Below are positions 15,325-19,942 of a DNA stretch of 19,942 bases, piece by piece; position 1 is the stretch's first letter, and every line of letters begins with the position of its first letter. Below the pieces are notes generated by a model, which had not been told where the DNA came from, did no database searches, and worked only from the letters and a program-made list of their open reading frames with translations. The position numbers and the translations under genes were made by a program. The stretch is from DATMER01 sp035536935 (GTDB lineage: Bacteria; Acidobacteriota; Thermoanaerobaculia; Multivoradales; UBA5704): the NCBI GenBank assembly GCA_035536935.1, contig DATLNC010000188.1, positions 1-19,942 of the forward strand, written 5' to 3'.

Positions 15325-17858
15325 ATGGAAAACCAAGAGGAATCTTCACGGCGCACGCTCGCCCTCTACGCCCTTCCCCTGCTCGGGCTGCTGCTCCTCC
15401 TGCTCGCCGCTCCCCTCGTCCGGGGCACCGGGACGCTCTACCTGCGGGACGTGCTCAACACCCACTTCCCCATGAAGCAGACCCAGGCCGCTGCGATGCG
15501 GGAAGGTTATTTCCCGCTGATCGACCCCTACCGGGCCGGCGGCCAGCCCCTGGCCGGAAACCCGAACGCCGTCCCCTTCTACCCGGACAACGTTCTCTAT
15601 CTGGTGGGCAACACTTTCTGGGCGTTGAATGCCCACTTCTGGATTCATCTGTTTCTGGCGCCGTTGGCTTTCTACTGGATGGCCCGCGCCTGGGGTCTGC
15701 GGCGAGAAGCTTCGTGGGCGGCGGCGGCTTGCTGGACTTTGAGCGGCTTCTATCTCTCGCACCTGTCGTTCTACAACCTGATCGCGGGGGTGACTCTTGC
15801 TCCTGCTTTGGTGGCGGCCTGCTTGCGATTTCTTCAGGGACGGAGGGGGATGGTTTGGGTGGTGGCGGTGCTCTGGGGGTTGCTGTTGCTGGGGGGTGAT
15901 CCGTTGATGGCTTTGCTGGCGGGGGTGCTGGCAGCCCTCACCCCCGGCCCCTCTCCCAGCCGCACACCCGGACCCCCGGGAGAGGGGAGGGCGGCTTCGG
16001 AGAACTCTTCTCCAACTGAGGCTTCGATTTCCGGAAACGGAGCGGAGACGAATGGCGAGGAGTTGGGGCGTCACGCGCCCCCCTCTCCCGGGGGTCCGGG
16101 CGTGCGGCTGGGAGAGGGGCTGGGGGTGAGGGCCCTGCTCGCCGCCGCCGTGGCCGTCGGCACTCTCCTGGCCCTCCCCCAGCTCGTCGAGTTCCAGCGC
16201 ATCCTCCCGCTCTCCTTCCGCGGCCATCGGGGCTACACGGCCGAGGCCGCCACCATCGCGAGCTTCGACCCCCGCCAGGCCGCCGAGTGGCTGCTCCCCT
16301 TCCTCTTCGGACGCCCCGACCTCATCGGACCCGGAGGCTTCTGGGGGAGCCGCTTCTTCACCGGCTTCCCTCCGTACTACCTCTCCCTCTACCCGGGATT
16401 GCTGGCTCTGGCACTCTTCGCTGCTTCGGGCCGGCCTCGGGGAAAAGCAGCCTGGTGGGCCTGGGGAGGCATCGCCGCCGGCCTGTTCCTCTCCCTTGGA
16501 CGGTTCAACCCCATCGCGGAGTGGCTCTTCGGCCTTTCCGGCCGCGGCTCCCTGCGCTATCCGGTCAAGTTCTGGCTGCCGGTCGCGATGGGCGCGGCGC
16601 TCCTTTGCGGGATCGGATTCCAGCGGCTTCTCTTCGGCGAGGAAGATGAACGCGCCCGGGCAAGGCGCCGCTTTGCTCTCGCCCTCCTGGTCCTGGCTTT
16701 GATCCTGGGCGGGCTCTGGGCCTTCCTCTCCTTCAACGCCACTGGAGCGCAAGCGTGGATGGCCGGGTTCGTCCCCGAAGGCTACGTGCCCAACGAGCGG
16801 CTGCGCTGGGCCGGGCTCTGCCTGATCTCGCTGATTTCCATCGCTGTGCTCGCCATCCTGGCGCGCATCGGCCGCCGTCGTCCGGTCGCCGGGGGCGCGC
16901 TGCTGCTCGCGTTTCATGCTGTCGTCCAGCTCCTGCTCCTGCGCCCCCTCTACCCGATCGACGCGGTGGTCCCGTACCGCCTCCCGCCTCCACCCGCGCT
17001 CGAGCACGTTCCGGCCGGGGTGCCGATCGTCCATGCCGACTTCAACTACCTGTTCGGCCCCTCGACCCTGAAGCAGGGGAACTTCCCGAGCCGCGGCGCG
17101 CACTGGATGGAGCGCCGCGCCTTTTACGAGCTCTATCCGTTCACCGGCTCGATGCGGGGGCGCCGGTATGAGCTGAACTCCTCGGCCGAGGGGCTCGACA
17201 CCTTCCTCGCCCGGATGGCCGAGGGCGCCGTCAAGGGAGCCAAGGACGACAACGCCAAACGCCTCCGCCTGCTCGCGGCCTGGGGGGTCCACCGCCTGCT
17301 CATGAACCATCCGCTCGATCCGCCCCAGCCGCGCGCCCGGCTGGCGGCGCAGGTCCCGAGCTTCGGGCAGACCCTCTATATCTATGAAGTCATGGACCAC
17401 GCGCCTCTGGCCTTCCTCGCCCGGAGGGTGATCCGCGCTCCGCACCTGAACTCCGCCTATCAGACCCTCAGCGGCCCGAATTTCGACGCCCGAGCCGATG
17501 CCGTCATCCCCGGCGAAGGGCCTCCCCTCCCGAGATCCGGGGGAACGGTCCACAGGATGAAAGAGGGACCCGAGCGGATCGAGCTGGACGTGACCGCCGG
17601 CTCCGGCGGGGGCTTCCTCGTCGTCCAGCGCTCGACCCACCTCTGGGAAGCGGAGATCGACGGCAAACCCGTGGAGATCGTGCCCGCCAATCTCTATCGC
17701 CTGGGCCTGGAGGTCCCCGCCGGCCGGCACAAGGTCGTCTTCCGGATCGACCGCCGCCCTCTGGCCCACTCCTTTTACGGCGTCGCGCTGGGCCTCGCCC
17801 TCCTCCCCGCCCTGGCTTGGTGGGGAGGGCGCAGAAGCGCTGTAAGATACCCAACCCT

Positions 17859-17862
<4 letters not shown>
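15325..17862 (+). CDS. YfhO-like GT-C family membrane protein carrying an in-frame repeat insertion
   Basis: 845 aa. First helix (about 12-32), then an outer loop with D42 in LRDVLNTHFP, AGGQPLAGNPNAVPFYPDNVLYLV and later GDPLMALLAGVLAAL, all as in the YfhO family. In Bacillus subtilis YfhO is a GT-C enzyme that adds sugars to teichoic acid. About 11-12 helices, with a soluble outer domain (about 550-810) and a final helix before the C-terminus. Residues about 204-270 (LTPGPSPSRTPGPPGEG to LGEGLGVRA) are encoded by a 200-bp inverted-repeat element and interrupt the conserved region between GDPLMALL and LLALPQLVEFQ, lengthening a loop without breaking the frame. The gene overlaps biotin carboxylase as ATGA, a surprising link because the functions look unrelated. 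Confidence 0.85.
15934..16133. repeat. 200-bp inverted-repeat (MITE/REP-like) element inside the YfhO-like gene
   Basis: The left arm 15934-15987 and right arm 16080-16133 are 54-nt inverted repeats with two mismatches, beginning GCCCTCACCCCC and ending GGGAGAGGGG. Between them lie 92 nt with a smaller nested CCAACT/AGTTGG pair around TTTCCGGAAA. The encoded LTPGPSPS...GEG peptide is the well-known translation of this type of dispersed palindromic repeat in high-GC bacteria. Counting from CCCTCAC to GTGAGGG the element is 198 nt, a multiple of three, and has no stop in the gene's frame. No transposase is encoded and no target-site duplication is obvious. Confidence 0.85.
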
Positions 17863-19378
<1,516 letters not shown>

Positions 19379-19388
<10 letters not shown>

Positions 19389-19879
19389 TCGTCCGCCGCG
19401 GCGAACGGGAAGAGCGGGTCCAGGTGCGCCGGAACGGCACCGGATACGAAGTCACCATCGGCGAGCGCACCTACCAGGTGGATGCCGCCACGGCCCGAGC
19501 CGGCCTCCGGAGCCTGAGGATCGACGGCTCCCAACATGAAGTCGCGGTCCGTCCGGAAAGAGATGCCTACCGGGTGAGCACGCATTCGAGTGCCTGCCTG
19601 GTCTCGGTGACCGATCCGCTCACCCACCTCGCGGCAAAGAGCAATAGCGGCAAGGGCAGGCGGCGCAACGAGAAGGTCACGGCCTACATGCCGGGCCGCG
19701 TCGTAGCCATCCTGGCCCAGGAGGGTGAGGCCGTGACCGCCGGCCAGGGCATCGTGGTGCTGGAGGCCATGAAGATGCAGAACGAGATCCGGGCCGAGCA
19801 CGACGGCACCCTCGTCAAGATCCATGTCCAATCCGGGCAGGCCGTCGAAGGGGGCGATCCGCTCTTCGAGCTGGAATGA
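19379..19879 (+). CDS. Biotin carboxyl carrier protein (BT-BCCP type)
   Basis: 166 aa. GTG start at 19379-19381 with AGAGGGA at 19366-19372, overlapping biotin carboxylase by 10 bp in another frame. The C-terminal 75 residues form a biotinyl domain: AYMPGRVVAILAQEGEAVTAG, the biotinylation motif EAMKM with K132, and GTLVKIHVQSGQAVEGGDPL. The first ~90 residues (VQVRRNGTGYEVTIGERTYQV and so on) look like the BT linker domain of fused acyl-CoA carboxylase alpha chains. So this is the second half of a PccA/MccA-like alpha chain encoded as its own gene. The biotin it carries shuttles CO2 from biotin carboxylase to a carboxyltransferase presumably encoded elsewhere or downstream. Confidence 0.9.
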
Positions 19880-19890
19880 GCGGCGGAGCC

Positions 19891-19908
19891 CAGCCCCGGG
19901 AGGGGCTG
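19891..19908. repeat. Hairpin after the carrier protein gene
   Basis: CAGCCCC (19891-19897) and GGGGCTG (19902-19908) form a 7-bp stem with a GGGA loop, 12 bases after the stop codon. No T-tract follows, so it is not a classic terminator by itself. Confidence 0.5.
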
Positions 19909-19918
19909 TACCCGTCTA

Positions 19919-19940
19919 GCCTGGGGTTTCAACCCCAGGC
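19919..19940. repeat. Second perfect hairpin near the window end
   Basis: GCCTGGGGTT (19919-19928) and AACCCCAGGC (19931-19940) are a perfect 10-bp inverted repeat around TC. With the previous hairpin it makes a tandem pair typical of dispersed extragenic palindromes or of a rho-dependent or stabilising 3' end. The window ends two bases later, so its full context is unseen. Confidence 0.55.
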
Positions 19941-19942
19941 GG

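Noticed and set aside
15934..16133. Insertion element as an insertion sequence or intrinsic terminator
   Set aside because: It is too short for a transposase and is translated through; no T-tract. It is better described as a non-autonomous palindromic repeat.
15346..17769. 807-codon minus-strand open frame
   Set aside because: Opposite the YfhO-like gene; low-complexity composition without motifs or ribosome binding site. The YfhO-like frame has clear membrane helices and family blocks.

Overview
This is a high-GC bacterial window (clearly well above 60% G+C by eye) packed with genes. Leaderless-looking starts, GTG/TTG starts, SBBP beta-propeller proteins and many envelope glycosyltransferases together suggest a free-living Gram-negative-type bacterium such as an Acidobacteriota lineage. 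No rRNA or other marker gene is present, so that placement is only a guess.

Layout. 1-960 (-): 5' part of a secreted SBBP-repeat protein with a TTG start. 1250-3357 (+): a DUF362 protein coupled to a YbhN/LPG-synthase-like membrane protein. 3357-4048: a small ORF6N-domain (KilA-N superfamily) DNA-binding protein gene with an unusual set of palindromes. 4045-4674 (-): a 16-cysteine zinc-ribbon protein, tail to tail with it. 4728-6350 (+): a GT39-like membrane glycosyltransferase with C-terminal TPRs. 6339-11620 (-): a four-gene operon (GT2 polyprenyl-phosphate sugar synthase, LPG-synthase-like membrane protein, GT4, GT39-like). 11638-12192 (+): a small SAM methyltransferase. 12256-15280 (-): UbiA-family decaprenyl-phosphate phosphoribosyltransferase-like enzyme followed by two tandem paralogous GT4s. 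15325-19879 (+): a YfhO-like GT-C protein overlapping biotin carboxylase, which overlaps a biotin carboxyl carrier protein. 19891-19940: two short hairpins.

Function. Most genes from 4.7 to 17.9 kb look like one envelope-glycan locus. GT2 and UbiA enzymes would make lipid-linked sugars on the cytoplasmic face. GT4s would build glycan chains from nucleotide sugars. GT-C proteins (two GT39-like, one YfhO-like) would use the lipid-linked sugars on the outer face. The acyl-CoA carboxylase subunits at the end are a separate metabolic function.

The strongest unexplained signal is at 3357-3762. A 31-bp near-palindrome inside the ORF6N gene, encoding the family motif around LRCQIGTSN, is repeated exactly immediately upstream of the gene. 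A related 29-bp palindrome with the same TTGAGGT-N11-ACCTCAA core lies in the gene's leader. A second notable feature is a 200-bp inverted-repeat element inserted in frame inside the YfhO-like gene.
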